A DNA stretch of 58,775 nt from Candidatus Aenigmatarchaeota archaeon (GTDB taxonomy: Archaea > Aenigmatarchaeota > Aenigmatarchaeia > CG10238-14 > SCSR01). Numbering within the stretch: the first letter of the stretch is position 1; every line of letters begins with the position of its first letter. This document shows positions 40,490 through 49,262 of the stretch, one piece after another. The notes below the pieces were generated by a model. It searched no databases. It was given only the letters and a program-made list of their open reading frames with translations, and was not told the origin of the DNA. Where the stretch lies: contig JAGVVV010000011.1 of the NCBI GenBank assembly GCA_018304615.1, positions 1 to 58,775 of the forward strand. The letters run 5' to 3'. A program made the translations under genes and the position numbers.

Positions 40490-41735
40490 TGGAGCCTTAA
40501 TGGAAGTGGGGAGATCCGCTTTCTTAGTCGATACTGGCGTCGAAAAAATTGTAATGGATTATGGAACTAAAGTAAGAACTACCCCTCCCCAGTTTCCAAT
40601 TCCTATCCAAGGAAAACCCGATGTGATTCTTTTATCTCATGCACATCTTGATCATTCGGGAGGATTGCCTATCTTTTATGCGAACGAGCATTCGGTCCCA
40701 ATCTATGGAATTGAAATCACAAAAGCGCTTTCAGAACTTCTTTTGCGCGATTCGATAAAAATAAGCACTGAGGAAGGAGTCCATCTCCCATTTGATGTCG
40801 GAGATCTGAACGAGACGTTGAAGAACTTCATTCCAATTAATTTCAGGAAACCTTTCAAATTGAAAAAAACTCAGGTGACTGCATTCGACGCCGGCCACAT
40901 ACCAGGTTCGGCCATGTTCCTTTTGGAATTCGGCGGGAAAAAACTTCTGTACACAGGTGATTACAACACTGATGACACTAGACTGATAAAAAAGAACGAT
41001 GACAAGATTCCGGAAGTCGATTACCTAATCACAGAAAGCACTTATGCTGAAAGAGATCATCTGAACAGGAAAGAGCAGGAAAAAGAGATGAACGAGATCG
41101 CAAATGACACTATCAAATCTGGCGGTGTGTGCGTGATTTCCGGCTTTGCTGTCGGAAGATTGCAGGAAGTCCTTTTGATTCTAAACAAACTCGGGATTGA
41201 TTTTCCAGTTTACATGGATGGGATGGCAAAATCCGCAACCACGATCATGAACAAGTGGAAAAGCCTGATGAGAAATCCTGACGAACTTGATGAAGCGCTT
41301 TCTAAAGTCCAGTATGTCAACTCGGACAACATGAGGAAAAAAATCGTGAAGAAGCCTTGCGTGATTCTAACTACAAGTGGAATGCTCACCGGAGGAGCTG
41401 TCGTCCAATACATCAAGAGACTTTACGATGACAGGAAATCAAGTTTGCTTTTGACTGGTTATCAGCTTGAGGATACTCCGGGAAAAATGCTTCTAGAGAC
41501 AGGTAGATACATCTCGAAAGGCATGAACCTTGAACTGAAGATGTTCGTGAAGAGGTTGGACTTCTCAGCCCACGTCGGCAAGACAGGGCTATATGATTTC
41601 ATCAAAAAGGTCAATCCACAAAAAATATTCTGCATCCATGGAGATCATACAGACGAATTCGCAGGAGCTTTGAAGGAGAAAGAAGGCTATGATGCAGTTG
41701 CTCCAGCAGCTAACAACAGGATTTTCGAGTTGTGA
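40470..41735 (+). CDS. Beta-CASP metallo-beta-lactamase ribonuclease
   Basis: About 421 residues. Metallo-beta-lactamase motif LSHAHLDHSGG, GHIPGSAMFLLEF and LYTGDYNTDDTRL, then beta-CASP motifs ITESTYAERDH, SGFAVGRLQEVLLIL, LTTSGMLTGG and CIHGDHTDEF. Archaeal members are RNA exo- or endonucleases in mRNA turnover; lacking N-terminal KH domains, this is the short type. I start at the ATG at 40470 (MFQLICNGALMEVGRSA), inside the end of the endonuclease gene; a GTG at 40461 is possible. Confidence 0.92.
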   Translation: MFQLICNGALMEVGRSAFLVDTGVEKIVMDYGTKVRTTPPQFPIPIQGKPDVILLSHAHLDHSGGLPIFYANEHSVPIYGIEITKALSELLLRDSIKISTEEGVHLPFDVGDLNETLKNFIPINFRKPFKLKKTQVTAFDAGHIPGSAMFLLEFGGKKLLYTGDYNTDDTRLIKKNDDKIPEVDYLITESTYAERDHLNRKEQEKEMNEIANDTIKSGGVCVISGFAVGRLQEVLLILNKLGIDFPVYMDGMAKSATTIMNKWKSLMRNPDELDEALSKVQYVNSDNMRKKIVKKPCVILTTSGMLTGGAVVQYIKRLYDDRKSSLLLTGYQLEDTPGKMLLETGRYISKGMNLELKMFVKRLDFSAHVGKTGLYDFIKKVNPQKIFCIHGDHTDEFAGALKEKEGYDAVAPAANNRIFEL

Positions 41736-41762
41736 ATTTTAATCCGCCAAACGCTTGACCGA

Positions 41763-42116
41763 TTAGTTTTTGTGTTTTTCGTTTTCTTTCAGACGCTGTA
41801 AAATTTCCTCTTCATCAACAGACTTGTCAATCATGTCTGTCACAACAATTCGAGGAGGGATTAGACCCTGTTCATATGCGATTAAAGATTCTCCCAAATC
41901 TCTGTATTCTACCCGTGATAAAGGAATTCCATGCATCATATAAGCCAGTTTTCCAGGTTGTTTAGATGGAACCCTTCTAAGTAGTCCTGATTTAATTGCA
42001 AGTCGAGTTTCATCTAAATCTGCACCCTCTGTTAGGAGCAAGTATCTGTTCGATTTTGTCGGTTCAAAACCTTGTCTAGAGAGTTTTATATTTATATGAT
42101 ATTCAGCTCTCTCCAA
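41763..42116 (-). CDS. Hypothetical protein, start may be ATT
   Basis: 117 residues from a TTG at 42116, no family recognised. Contains ADLDETRLAIKSGLLRRVPS, GKLAYMMHGIPLSRVEYRDL and a charged end SVDEEEILQRLKENEKHK. The frame stays open for another 12 codons upstream to an ATT at 42152, which stands 4 bases after AGGTGGT, a strong ribosome-binding site, and would add a coherent N-terminus (YIPEFVKPKTG). TATAAAT in the same place could instead be a TATA box for the TTG start. Confidence 0.68.
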   Translation of the reverse strand: MERAEYHINIKLSRQGFEPTKSNRYLLLTEGADLDETRLAIKSGLLRRVPSKQPGKLAYMMHGIPLSRVEYRDLGESLIAYEQGLIPPRIVVTDMIDKSVDEEEILQRLKENEKHKN

Positions 42117-42210
42117 ACCAGTTTTTGGTTTTACGAATTCTGGAATGTAAATTTATACCACCTACAACCTTGATGAATAGAGGTACAAGTTCTTTATAAA
42201 CATTTCGCTA

Positions 42211-42251
42211 CTGAAGAATAGTAAAGCTTATATATACTTACCACTATTCAG
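42211..42251 (+). promoter_or_regulatory. Strong TATA box flanked by an inverted repeat
   Basis: CTTATATATAC at 42227-42237 is a textbook TATA box about 21-31 bases before the ATG at 42258. CTGAAGAATAGT on the left (42211-42222) and ACTATTCAG on the right (42243-42251) are inverted copies apart from a 3-base insertion, bracketing the box. A repressor bound there would block TBP. The promoter drives the 42258-43114 pair. Confidence 0.55.
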
Positions 42252-42257
42252 TGACAT

Positions 42258-42533
42258 ATGTCTCTAGAGGACCAAATAGGCATGTGCTCACAGCACTACC
42301 AGAAATGGAAGGAAATGGCTCTTACGGCAAAGGACCAGATGGAGACTAGAAAATTCACGGAGAGGGCATTCTTCTGGCTTGAGCTTCAGACTGCTTTCAT
42401 AACTCTTTGGTCGATAGAACAGGCCAAGGGGAAGGATCCTGAAGTGAAGAAAAGGATTCTTGTTGCGAAAAAGAATTTAACTTCTAAACTAGCTCAGTAT
42501 ATAGACCAGACTTTGAAAGAACTGGAGTTGTAA
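42258..42533 (+). CDS. Small helical hypothetical protein
   Basis: 91 residues, almost entirely helical and charged: QHYQKWKEMALTAKDQMETR, FTERAFFWLELQTAFITLWS and KNLTSKLAQYIDQTLKEL. Resembles a helical-hairpin or TPR-like unit, but I do not recognise the family. First gene of a two-gene unit behind a strong promoter. The next gene begins 2 bases after its stop. Confidence 0.72.
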   Translation: MSLEDQIGMCSQHYQKWKEMALTAKDQMETRKFTERAFFWLELQTAFITLWSIEQAKGKDPEVKKRILVAKKNLTSKLAQYIDQTLKELEL

Positions 42534-42535
42534 AA

Positions 42536-43114
42536 ATGACCCAATTGAAGTTCCCATCACAGGAAGCCAAGGATTCGCTTACGGTAACTAATCCGCAACT
42601 CGGATTTTTAATAACCATTCAATCTAAGGATGATTCTAATGTCGTTTATGGCTCCAATCTAGTTAAAACTACAGGCGGATATTCCAGAGAGTTTGGAAGA
42701 AACCTTAGAGAGGTCCTGACAGAAAATTTCTTTGAGGCAGGTCACGGCTCCAATGGTGGCAGTTATGTTACTCTTCCGCATGTTTTGCACATAAAACCAC
42801 TTGCTTACATAGGAAATCCATCGATGCCTCAAAAAAGAGATATCTGGGATGCTTACTTGAGATCTTTAGACGCTTTTCATATGATTCACAGATATGACGG
42901 TGTTCCTGTTGTTACAGCAACAAATGCCATGGTTTATGCATGCGATTTGGAACCAACTAAGGATGTCTGGAATGCAGAACTTGTGGAAGTTGAAACAGAT
43001 AGAGAAAAGCCAGTCCTTCAAAGAGTTGCTTCTCAAGCAAGGCTCGTCAATGCCGTCTTGAAAGAAAAGCAATTAGATCCAAAAGACCTTTTTGATATTA
43101 ACTTGAAGCAATAA
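42536..43114 (+). CDS. Hypothetical protein, partner of the helical protein
   Basis: 192 residues, family not recognised. Segments include TNPQLGFLITIQSKDDSN, GHGSNGGSYVTLPHVLHIKP and FHMIHRYDGVPVVTATNAMV; alpha/beta fold likely, cytoplasmic. It follows the 91-residue gene by 2 bases and directly precedes phosphoglycerate mutase, so it may be co-transcribed with central metabolism genes. Confidence 0.7.
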   Translation: MTQLKFPSQEAKDSLTVTNPQLGFLITIQSKDDSNVVYGSNLVKTTGGYSREFGRNLREVLTENFFEAGHGSNGGSYVTLPHVLHIKPLAYIGNPSMPQKRDIWDAYLRSLDAFHMIHRYDGVPVVTATNAMVYACDLEPTKDVWNAELVEVETDREKPVLQRVASQARLVNAVLKEKQLDPKDLFDINLKQ

Positions 43115-44386
43115 ATGAAATTTTCAATTTTATCTTCTAAGAAACACAATTCTATTTTAATGCCCAAAAAGAAGCCCAAACCTCGTTCTGTTTCTAGACG
43201 ACACAAAAAAGTGGTTTTCATCGTTATTGACGGCATGGCCGATTTACCGATAAACAACAAGACACCACTCTCCGAGGCGAACAAACCCAATTTTGATTGG
43301 TTCACCAAGAACGGAGTCTCTGGAGAACTGATTACTGTGGAAAAGTCAATCTGGCAGAGGGAAGTGGTAGTCGGAAGCCACATGGCAGCAATCAGCCTTC
43401 TAGGAGGGGAAGTGAAGAACAACTACATAAAAAGAGGTCCTATAGAAGCCGTTGGCGCAGATCAGACTTACCATGATGGCCAGCTAGCAATCAGGTGCAA
43501 TTTCGCCACAGTCGACAAAGAGATGACAGTTTTGGATAGGAGAGCCGGTAGAAACTCATTTGGACTGGACGAGATTTCCAGATATATCAACGAACATCTG
43601 CTCCTGGAAGCGCCGTTTATTTTCAGAAGATCCTTCGGCCATCGCGCAGTTTTAATTTTCAGGGAAAAGTTGAGCGATCAAATTACTTCTAACGACCCTC
43701 ACAACGTTGGTGAAAAGGTCAAAAAAATAGAGCCTCTTTCAAGGGAAGCTGAAACTTCTGCAAAGTTAGTTCAGGAATTCGTCGACAAGTCCAGATCATT
43801 GATTGAATATCATCCATCCAATGAGGCGAGAATCAGAAATGGAATTCGCCCCGCCAATTATTTAATCGCAAGGCAGGCAGGAAACAAACTTCCAAAGGTC
43901 CCTCAGTTTCTGAAGAAGCACAAACTCGAGAGAGGGGTTGTAATAGCCGAAAACGGTGTGATGAAAGGTGTCGGAATGCTAGCAGGATTGGATTCTATAA
44001 CTGTTCCGGAGATGAAATTCGAATCTTACCTGAAATTTATTTTTGACAATATTGAGGATGCTCTTGCAGAGTACGATTTTATTTTTGCTCATATTTTAGG
44101 TCCGGATGAGCCTGCGCATGATGGGAATTTCCACCTCAAGAGAGAGATGATTGAGAGGATTGACAAACTGATGGAAATGTTCAAAGATTTTGATGGAATC
44201 CTAGTTGTCACTGCAGATCACATCACTGCTACAAAACTCAGAAGGCATGCAGAGGGTCCGACACCCGTTCTTGTGTTTGGGAAGGGAAAGGACAAAAACA
44301 AGAAGTTCGACGAGTTCTCGGTCAAGAAAGGCAAATTAAAACTAATAACACCAATTAAGCTTTGGAAATATGTCTTCGGAAAATAA
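43115..44386 (+). CDS. apgM: Cofactor-independent phosphoglycerate mutase, archaeal type
   Basis: 423 residues. VVFIVIDGMADLPINNKTPL starts the alkaline-phosphatase-like fold, VVGSHMAAISLLGGE replaces the usual GSDVANLSLLG serine region, and AHILGPDEPAHDGNFHLK and VTADHI carry metal ligands. Interconverts 3- and 2-phosphoglycerate. The ATG at 43115 starts right after the previous stop; an internal ATG at 43160 (MPKKKPKP) would drop 15 residues and is possible. Upstream of PfkB, HD and enolase genes. Confidence 0.88.
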   Translation: MKFSILSSKKHNSILMPKKKPKPRSVSRRHKKVVFIVIDGMADLPINNKTPLSEANKPNFDWFTKNGVSGELITVEKSIWQREVVVGSHMAAISLLGGEVKNNYIKRGPIEAVGADQTYHDGQLAIRCNFATVDKEMTVLDRRAGRNSFGLDEISRYINEHLLLEAPFIFRRSFGHRAVLIFREKLSDQITSNDPHNVGEKVKKIEPLSREAETSAKLVQEFVDKSRSLIEYHPSNEARIRNGIRPANYLIARQAGNKLPKVPQFLKKHKLERGVVIAENGVMKGVGMLAGLDSITVPEMKFESYLKFIFDNIEDALAEYDFIFAHILGPDEPAHDGNFHLKREMIERIDKLMEMFKDFDGILVVTADHITATKLRRHAEGPTPVLVFGKGKDKNKKFDEFSVKKGKLKLITPIKLWKYVFGK

Positions 44387-45242
44387 AAATAGGTTTCTCG
44401 TAGTAGGGAATATAGACAAAACAATTAATAAAACTTTAGCAGGAGAAGAAGAAACGTTCGGTGGTTCAACCTACTGTGGTATTGTAGCAAACGAATTGGG
44501 CTGGGACACCACTATTTTGACAAGAGGAAATGAAGAACTTAGCGAATGGGTAACTGAACTTGAAGATTTAGATATTAGAGTTTTTCTTCAACAGGACGAA
44601 GCAACTTTGAAAGTAATAAATGATTATACTACTGGCGTATGGGCTCAGAAACTTTTGAGTAATACAAGAAAAATTGTCTTCAACATAGATGAGAAATTCG
44701 ATGTAATTCACATCAATCCTTTACATCATGAAGTGGATATTGAATTGATACGAAAAGCCAGAGAAAAATGTAAATTACTTTCTTTAGATGTGCAGGGGCT
44801 TGTTAGAGAAGAGAAAAATGGAATTGTCGGAGGAAAATTTTTAGAGAACAGGGAAGAATGGTTCAAAAATTTGGATATATTGAAGGTTGGTGAAGACGAA
44901 ATTAAATATATCTCTAAGGAGCAGGATTCTGAGAAAATTTGTAAGGATTTGAAATCTTTTGGTCCTAAAATTGTAGTTTTAACTTTTGGTAAAAGAGGTT
45001 CGGTCGTTTTAGGTAAAGAATTTCTGAATATTCCTGCTCTTGCAGTTAAGGAAATCGATCCTGCAGGTGCAGGTGATTCTTATGCAACAGCATTCGCTAT
45101 AAAATATTTTGAAACCAACGATGAAAGAGAAGCAGGATTTTTCGGCGCAGCGACCGCTTCTTTCGTAGTAGAAGACTTCGGAGCTAGGAATATTCAGCCA
45201 AGAGAGAAAGTCGAGGAAAGGTTTAAACTTCTGATGAAATAG
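44370..45242 (+). CDS. PfkB-family sugar kinase
   Basis: 290 residues. FLVVGNIDKTINK at the start, AGEEETFGGSTYCGIVANEL as the substrate lid, and DPAGAGDSYATAFAIKYF, which is the PfkB signature with the catalytic Asp. Phosphorylates a sugar or nucleoside; specificity cannot be read. Overlaps apgM by 17 bases and sits among glycolysis-type genes, suggesting carbohydrate or ribose use. Confidence 0.88.
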   Translation: MSSENKNRFLVVGNIDKTINKTLAGEEETFGGSTYCGIVANELGWDTTILTRGNEELSEWVTELEDLDIRVFLQQDEATLKVINDYTTGVWAQKLLSNTRKIVFNIDEKFDVIHINPLHHEVDIELIRKAREKCKLLSLDVQGLVREEKNGIVGGKFLENREEWFKNLDILKVGEDEIKYISKEQDSEKICKDLKSFGPKIVVLTFGKRGSVVLGKEFLNIPALAVKEIDPAGAGDSYATAFAIKYFETNDEREAGFFGAATASFVVEDFGARNIQPREKVEERFKLLMK

Positions 45243-45250
45243 GTAAGATT

Positions 45251-45823
45251 ATGGATGGAATAATTGAAGCTGCAGAAAAATTGGCATTGAAGGAAATAGA
45301 GACATACAACTTCCCTAGTTTGATTAGTTTTGAAATATCTAATAAAAAGGGATTGGAACTAGCAAAGAAATTGAATGCAGACATTTTCATCGTTCAACTA
45401 GGGACAAGACTGATGGATTTGAAATTGGGGCAGGCGATAAGTGAGAAAAGATCCAAAGAGCACGTGAAAATGAGTTCAGATTCAGCAAAAGAGTTTCTTT
45501 CCAAATACGACATTGATGAAAACATGAAAATCAAGATTATAAATTGTATAGAAGCTCATCATAAGGATGTTCCATTCATCTGCAAAGAGGCAGAGATTGT
45601 TGCAAATGCAGATTGCTATAGGTTTCTCACCCCAAAGGGGTTTCTCTCTTCTTTAGTAGGTTATGTAAAAAATGGAAAAACTTTTGAGGAAGCATTAAAT
45701 CAAGCTGAATCGAAAGTTGATGAAAAAGCCGCAATAGTTTCTTTAGAAATTGTGAAAAAAGAATTAGATTCTCATTGCATTCAAATTAAGAAATTCATAA
45801 AAGAAGCAAAAGAATTGGTTTAA
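45251..45823 (+). CDS. HD-domain-like protein
   Basis: 190 residues. KRSKEHVKMSSDSAKEFLS, IKIINCIEAHHKDVPFICKE and AEIVANADCYRFL have the spacing of an HD phosphohydrolase (His, His-His, Asp), although the first HD pair is not clear. FLSSLVGYVKNGKTFEEAL follows. May hydrolyse a nucleotide or sugar phosphate. Eight bases after the PfkB gene. Confidence 0.68.
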   Translation: MDGIIEAAEKLALKEIETYNFPSLISFEISNKKGLELAKKLNADIFIVQLGTRLMDLKLGQAISEKRSKEHVKMSSDSAKEFLSKYDIDENMKIKIINCIEAHHKDVPFICKEAEIVANADCYRFLTPKGFLSSLVGYVKNGKTFEEALNQAESKVDEKAAIVSLEIVKKELDSHCIQIKKFIKEAKELV

Positions 45824-45850
45824 TATGTGGCTAAAATAAATTAGAATTAA

Positions 45851-47074
45851 ATGAGAATCCGAGACATGAGAATCCGTGAAATACTTGCCACGGACAGTCA
45901 CAAGACAATCGAGATAGAGATTGATACTTCCAAAGGAACAGTGAGAAGTTCTGTTCCAATCGGGACTAGTAAAGGCAAGTACGAAGTGAAGTATCTTCCT
46001 ACGCAGGATGCGATTTTCAAATTCAATCAACTGAAAAGGCACTTCACGAATGACGATTTTGAAAATCAAGAAGACGTAGATTCTCTTATCAGAATCATCG
46101 ACAAGAGCGAGGACTTGCATGAGCTTGGTGGGAATCTGGCCATTGGAATATCTTCCGCTTTTCTAAAGGCCTTCGCTCAGGAAGCCGGGATGGAAGTCTA
46201 CGAATATCTTTTAGCGAAACAAAAGATCAAACCTGTCATTCCGAGACCTATCTGCAACATCATCGGAGGGGGGAAGCATGCCGGAAGGATAGACATCCAG
46301 GAATTCCATTTCATCCCAGTACACCAAAGAACTTTCGCCGAATCGGTAATGAAGATTGCAAATGCTTACAGAACAGAAGGAAAAAAACTCAAGAAGGACG
46401 ATCCGACTTTCACTTTTGCCAAGAACGTCGAGGCAGCTTGGACTTCCAACTTGACTTTCGAGGAGATTCTTAACCTGATGGCAAAAGTCGCGAACGAGAA
46501 TCTCCTGAAGATGGGATTGGATTTCGCAGCTTCTTCTCTCTGGGACGGGAACCGGTATTATGTTTACAGATATGCGAATGACATGCTGAACACACACGAC
46601 CAACTTGATATGATAAAAGAGCTGATGAGGAATTATCCTGTCATCTATGTCGAGGATCCGTTCCATGAAGACGACTTCGAATCTTTTAGTGTTCTAAGTC
46701 ATGAGGTCACAGGAAGGCTAATCTGCGGGGACGATCTCTACACAACAAACATCAAGAGATTGGATGTCGGTAAGAGTTACGCTTCCACAAACGCAGCCAT
46801 CGTAAAGCCCAACCAGGTCGGAACAATCACAGACACGATAAAATTTGTCGAGGCAGCTAAACACAGCAAGATGATCACGGTCATGTCCCACAGATCGTCT
46901 GATACGGAAGACACATTGATTTCACATCTTGCAGTCGGACTGGGCTGCGACTACATAAAACTTGGAATCAGCGGCGACAGGACTGCAAAAATAAATGAGA
47001 TGATCCGTATCGAGGAAAAAATATTAAGCTCCTCGAGACTAAATCTTAATAGTGAAATTAGAATTAGACGATAG
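45851..47074 (+). CDS. eno: Enolase, divergent
   Basis: 407 residues. VYVEDPFHEDDFESF-type Glu-Asp region, ICGDDLYTTN, VKPNQVGTITDTI with the catalytic Lys, and SHRSSDTEDTLISHLAVGLG near the end. Converts 2-phosphoglycerate to phosphoenolpyruvate. It is unusual: the canonical SHRSGETED reads SHRSSDTED, and the N-terminal DSRGNPT region reads TDSHKT. The first 15 bases are tandemly repeated (MRIRD then MRIRE), so the start may be the second ATG at 45866. Confidence 0.87.
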   Translation: MRIRDMRIREILATDSHKTIEIEIDTSKGTVRSSVPIGTSKGKYEVKYLPTQDAIFKFNQLKRHFTNDDFENQEDVDSLIRIIDKSEDLHELGGNLAIGISSAFLKAFAQEAGMEVYEYLLAKQKIKPVIPRPICNIIGGGKHAGRIDIQEFHFIPVHQRTFAESVMKIANAYRTEGKKLKKDDPTFTFAKNVEAAWTSNLTFEEILNLMAKVANENLLKMGLDFAASSLWDGNRYYVYRYANDMLNTHDQLDMIKELMRNYPVIYVEDPFHEDDFESFSVLSHEVTGRLICGDDLYTTNIKRLDVGKSYASTNAAIVKPNQVGTITDTIKFVEAAKHSKMITVMSHRSSDTEDTLISHLAVGLGCDYIKLGISGDRTAKINEMIRIEEKILSSSRLNLNSEIRIRR

Positions 47075-47110
47075 CCGAATAAATAAAAATAATACTATTT
47101 CTCTAAACTG

Positions 47111-47125
47111 GAAATTGTCAATTTC
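47111..47125. promoter_or_regulatory. Perfect 15-base palindrome
   Basis: GAAATTG-T-CAATTTC lies in the 140-base AT-rich gap between enolase and rtcA, about 90 bases before the rtcA start. It could be an operator or a small hairpin near the enolase end. No further support. Confidence 0.3.
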
Positions 47126-47214
47126 AAGGAAAAGAAATTTAACATTATTCAACAAGTTGATAAACTTCTCTATTAAAACTAAAAAAAGAAAGTTAAAAAA
47201 TATAATTGAAAGCT

Positions 47215-48258
47215 ATGAATGAAAAGACACCAATATTGATAGATGGAGCAGAAGGATATGGTCAAGTATTGAGAACTGCAATAGGATTATCTACACTCAC
47301 TTCTAAACCAATAAAAATTATAAACATAAGGAAAGGACGTAGCAGACCAGGCCTGTTTCCGCAGCACCTCACTGGCGTGAAGACAGCAGCTGAATTCTGC
47401 AACGCAGACACTCTCGGAGCGGTTTACGGTTCAATGGAGCTTGTATATTCGCCAAAAAAATTACTAGTGAAAGATAAGACAATAGACATCGGAACTTCAG
47501 GAAGCATACCTCTTCTCATTCAGACTTTAACACCACTTTTGATCTACGGATCTCAAAGGAAGAAAATCGAAATAATTGGTGGAACCGCAGGACTTGGTTC
47601 TCCAACTATGGAGTATGTAAAACATGTTACTTTCCCAATTTTAAACAAGCTCGGACTCTACATTCCAGAGATTACAATTGAAAGACAGGGGTTTTATCCG
47701 AAAGGCGGGGGGAGAGTTTCCATTTTATTTGAGCCGATTAGAAAACTCCACAGAACTATTCTCACCGAACAGGGTGAATTGAAAATCATCAGGGGCATAT
47801 CTGTAGTTGGAAGCCTCCCTGAATCTATTGCCGAAAGGCAAGCCGAAGCCGCAAAGAGATTCCTAAACGAAAAGGGATTCAAGAAAGTTCTTATAGAAAC
47901 TGAAGTGACGAATACATTTTCTCAAGGGACTAGCCTGACTCTCTGGGCAGAAACTGAAAACACTGTTCTTGGTTCTGATGTCATCGGAGCAAGAGGAATC
48001 CGGGCTGAAGACGTCGGAAGAAAAGCAGCAGAAGAACTAGTCAAATCAATAAAGTCAGGAGCAGTCCTGGACAAATATATGTCCGACCAAATAATTCCAT
48101 TCCTTGCTCTCGCTGAAGGGGAATCGACTGTCAAAGTTGAAGAAATGACCCAGCACGTTCTTACGAACATTGAAGTTTCGGAAAAATTTTTGGATGTCAA
48201 ATTCGAAATTCAGAATAATTTAATAAAAATTAGGGGGAAAGGATTTTCTCTAACTTGA
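47215..48258 (+). CDS. rtcA: RNA 3'-terminal phosphate cyclase
   Basis: About 347 residues. ILIDGAEGYGQVLRTAIG is the N-terminal signature (GGGQ is EGYGQ here), RKGRSRPGLFPQHLTGV follows, and EMTQHVLTNIEV near the end carries the active-site His that is adenylated. Converts RNA 3'-phosphate to a 2',3'-cyclic phosphate. I start at the ATG at 47215; a TTG at 47206 is in frame. No RtcB is in the window. Confidence 0.93.
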   Translation: MNEKTPILIDGAEGYGQVLRTAIGLSTLTSKPIKIINIRKGRSRPGLFPQHLTGVKTAAEFCNADTLGAVYGSMELVYSPKKLLVKDKTIDIGTSGSIPLLIQTLTPLLIYGSQRKKIEIIGGTAGLGSPTMEYVKHVTFPILNKLGLYIPEITIERQGFYPKGGGRVSILFEPIRKLHRTILTEQGELKIIRGISVVGSLPESIAERQAEAAKRFLNEKGFKKVLIETEVTNTFSQGTSLTLWAETENTVLGSDVIGARGIRAEDVGRKAAEELVKSIKSGAVLDKYMSDQIIPFLALAEGESTVKVEEMTQHVLTNIEVSEKFLDVKFEIQNNLIKIRGKGFSLT

Positions 48259-48270
48259 TTTATTTTTAAA

Positions 48271-48462
48271 CTAGCTGAGCTCTTCGAGAACTTTTCCTTT
48301 TATGAAGGCCTCACCACCTGTAGGAATAGCAAGTTCTTCCCCACAGTTATTGCACTTCACCAAAGTCGCTGGCTTGTTGTAGATTACCTGATCGGTCTTA
48401 CATTTCTTGCACATTACTCTGAGGAATTTGCTCTTCGGCATCTCAACAAGATTCTTTCCCAT
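48271..48462 (-). CDS. rps27e: Ribosomal protein eS27
   Basis: 63 residues: KSKFLRVMCKKCKTDQVIYN and TLVKCNNCGEELAIPTGG, a four-Cys zinc ribbon of archaeal/eukaryotic S27. AAGTGATCTG stands before the ATG. Often paired with eL42 in archaea; here the two are separated by one plus-strand gene. Confidence 0.96.
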   Translation of the reverse strand: MGKNLVEMPKSKFLRVMCKKCKTDQVIYNKPATLVKCNNCGEELAIPTGGEAFIKGKVLEELS

Positions 48463-48524
48463 CAGATCACTTACAATTAATAGACACCAATACTCTTAAA
48501 TCTTTGACTAGTTTCTAATGTCGT

Positions 48525-48938
48525 ATGAATTGGGAAGAGAAATTAACCAAGCATATTAATGAACTTGGGAACGATAAGAATGTTTTTGGATTCAGAAGAA
48601 TTGGAACTTATAGTCCTGGTCTAATGGAAAGACGGAGAGATGCATCCGGGTTTGGAGAATTCGTTGACATGGTTTCTTCTTACAACCCTGCTAATGATTT
48701 TAGTGTTTTTGTTTACATCAGACCGCCCAGTCAATCAACCACAGATCTCGTCCTCGTTCAAATTTACAAAGGACTATCAGAAGTCTATTCCGTGACGTTG
48801 GATTCAGGCGGCAAGGTTGTGCAGAAAAGATACGGCGAGAAAAACATGGAGATACCTTCAAAAGCGCCAGACACATTTTTAGAAGCAGTGCAAAAGAAAC
48901 TTTCAGAAAATGAGAAATTTTTGAAACTCAAACCTTAA
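48525..48938 (+). CDS. Hypothetical protein
   Basis: 137 residues, not recognised. MNWEEKLTKHINELGNDKNV, then strands such as FSVFVYIRPPSQSTTDLVLV and SEVYSVTLDSGGKVVQKRYG, giving a likely beta-rich fold. Overlaps the convergent eL42 end by 11 bases. No signal or membrane helix. Confidence 0.65.
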   Translation: MNWEEKLTKHINELGNDKNVFGFRRIGTYSPGLMERRRDASGFGEFVDMVSSYNPANDFSVFVYIRPPSQSTTDLVLVQIYKGLSEVYSVTLDSGGKVVQKRYGEKNMEIPSKAPDTFLEAVQKKLSENEKFLKLKP

Positions 48939-49212
48939 TTAGCTCGAACTTCTTGGCTCTCCAGCCCTTCCCGATAGTCTGCTTCTTTCCACAGACCGTG
49001 CATTTGTATCTGACGTCCAACTTTCTGGTCGACTTCTCTCTCCCCTTTGGATTCTCCTTTGGGAATGATCCATACCCTCTCATTTTTCTCAGGAATCTCC
49101 TCTGCCCCTGCTTCATAGAACCTCTTGTCTTCTTCTTCGCCAACTCTACTATCTGCAAAGTATGTTTTTTGCATGTGGGGCAGAATGTCCTGATTTCTTT
49201 CGGGAACTTCAT
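48928..49212 (-). CDS. rpl44e: Ribosomal protein eL42 (L44e)
   Basis: 94 residues: FPKEIRTFCPTCKKHTLQI, KKTRGSMKQGQRRFLRKMRG, and YKCTVCGKKQTIGKGWRAK. Two CxxC pairs bind zinc; the protein touches the E-site tRNA. Normal archaeal length. Confidence 0.96.
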   Translation of the reverse strand: MKFPKEIRTFCPTCKKHTLQIVELAKKKTRGSMKQGQRRFLRKMRGYGSFPKENPKGREKSTRKLDVRYKCTVCGKKQTIGKGWRAKKFELIKV

Positions 49213-49262
49213 TTTCTCACTTCAATAACTTGTATTCTTCGCAGGTATACTTAAATCTTTTT

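Noticed and set aside
39623-41735. LAGLIDADG gene as an intein within the beta-CASP protein
   Set aside because: The endonuclease ORF ends with its own stop, the RNase has a normal N-terminus starting inside it in another frame, and no splicing residues are present.
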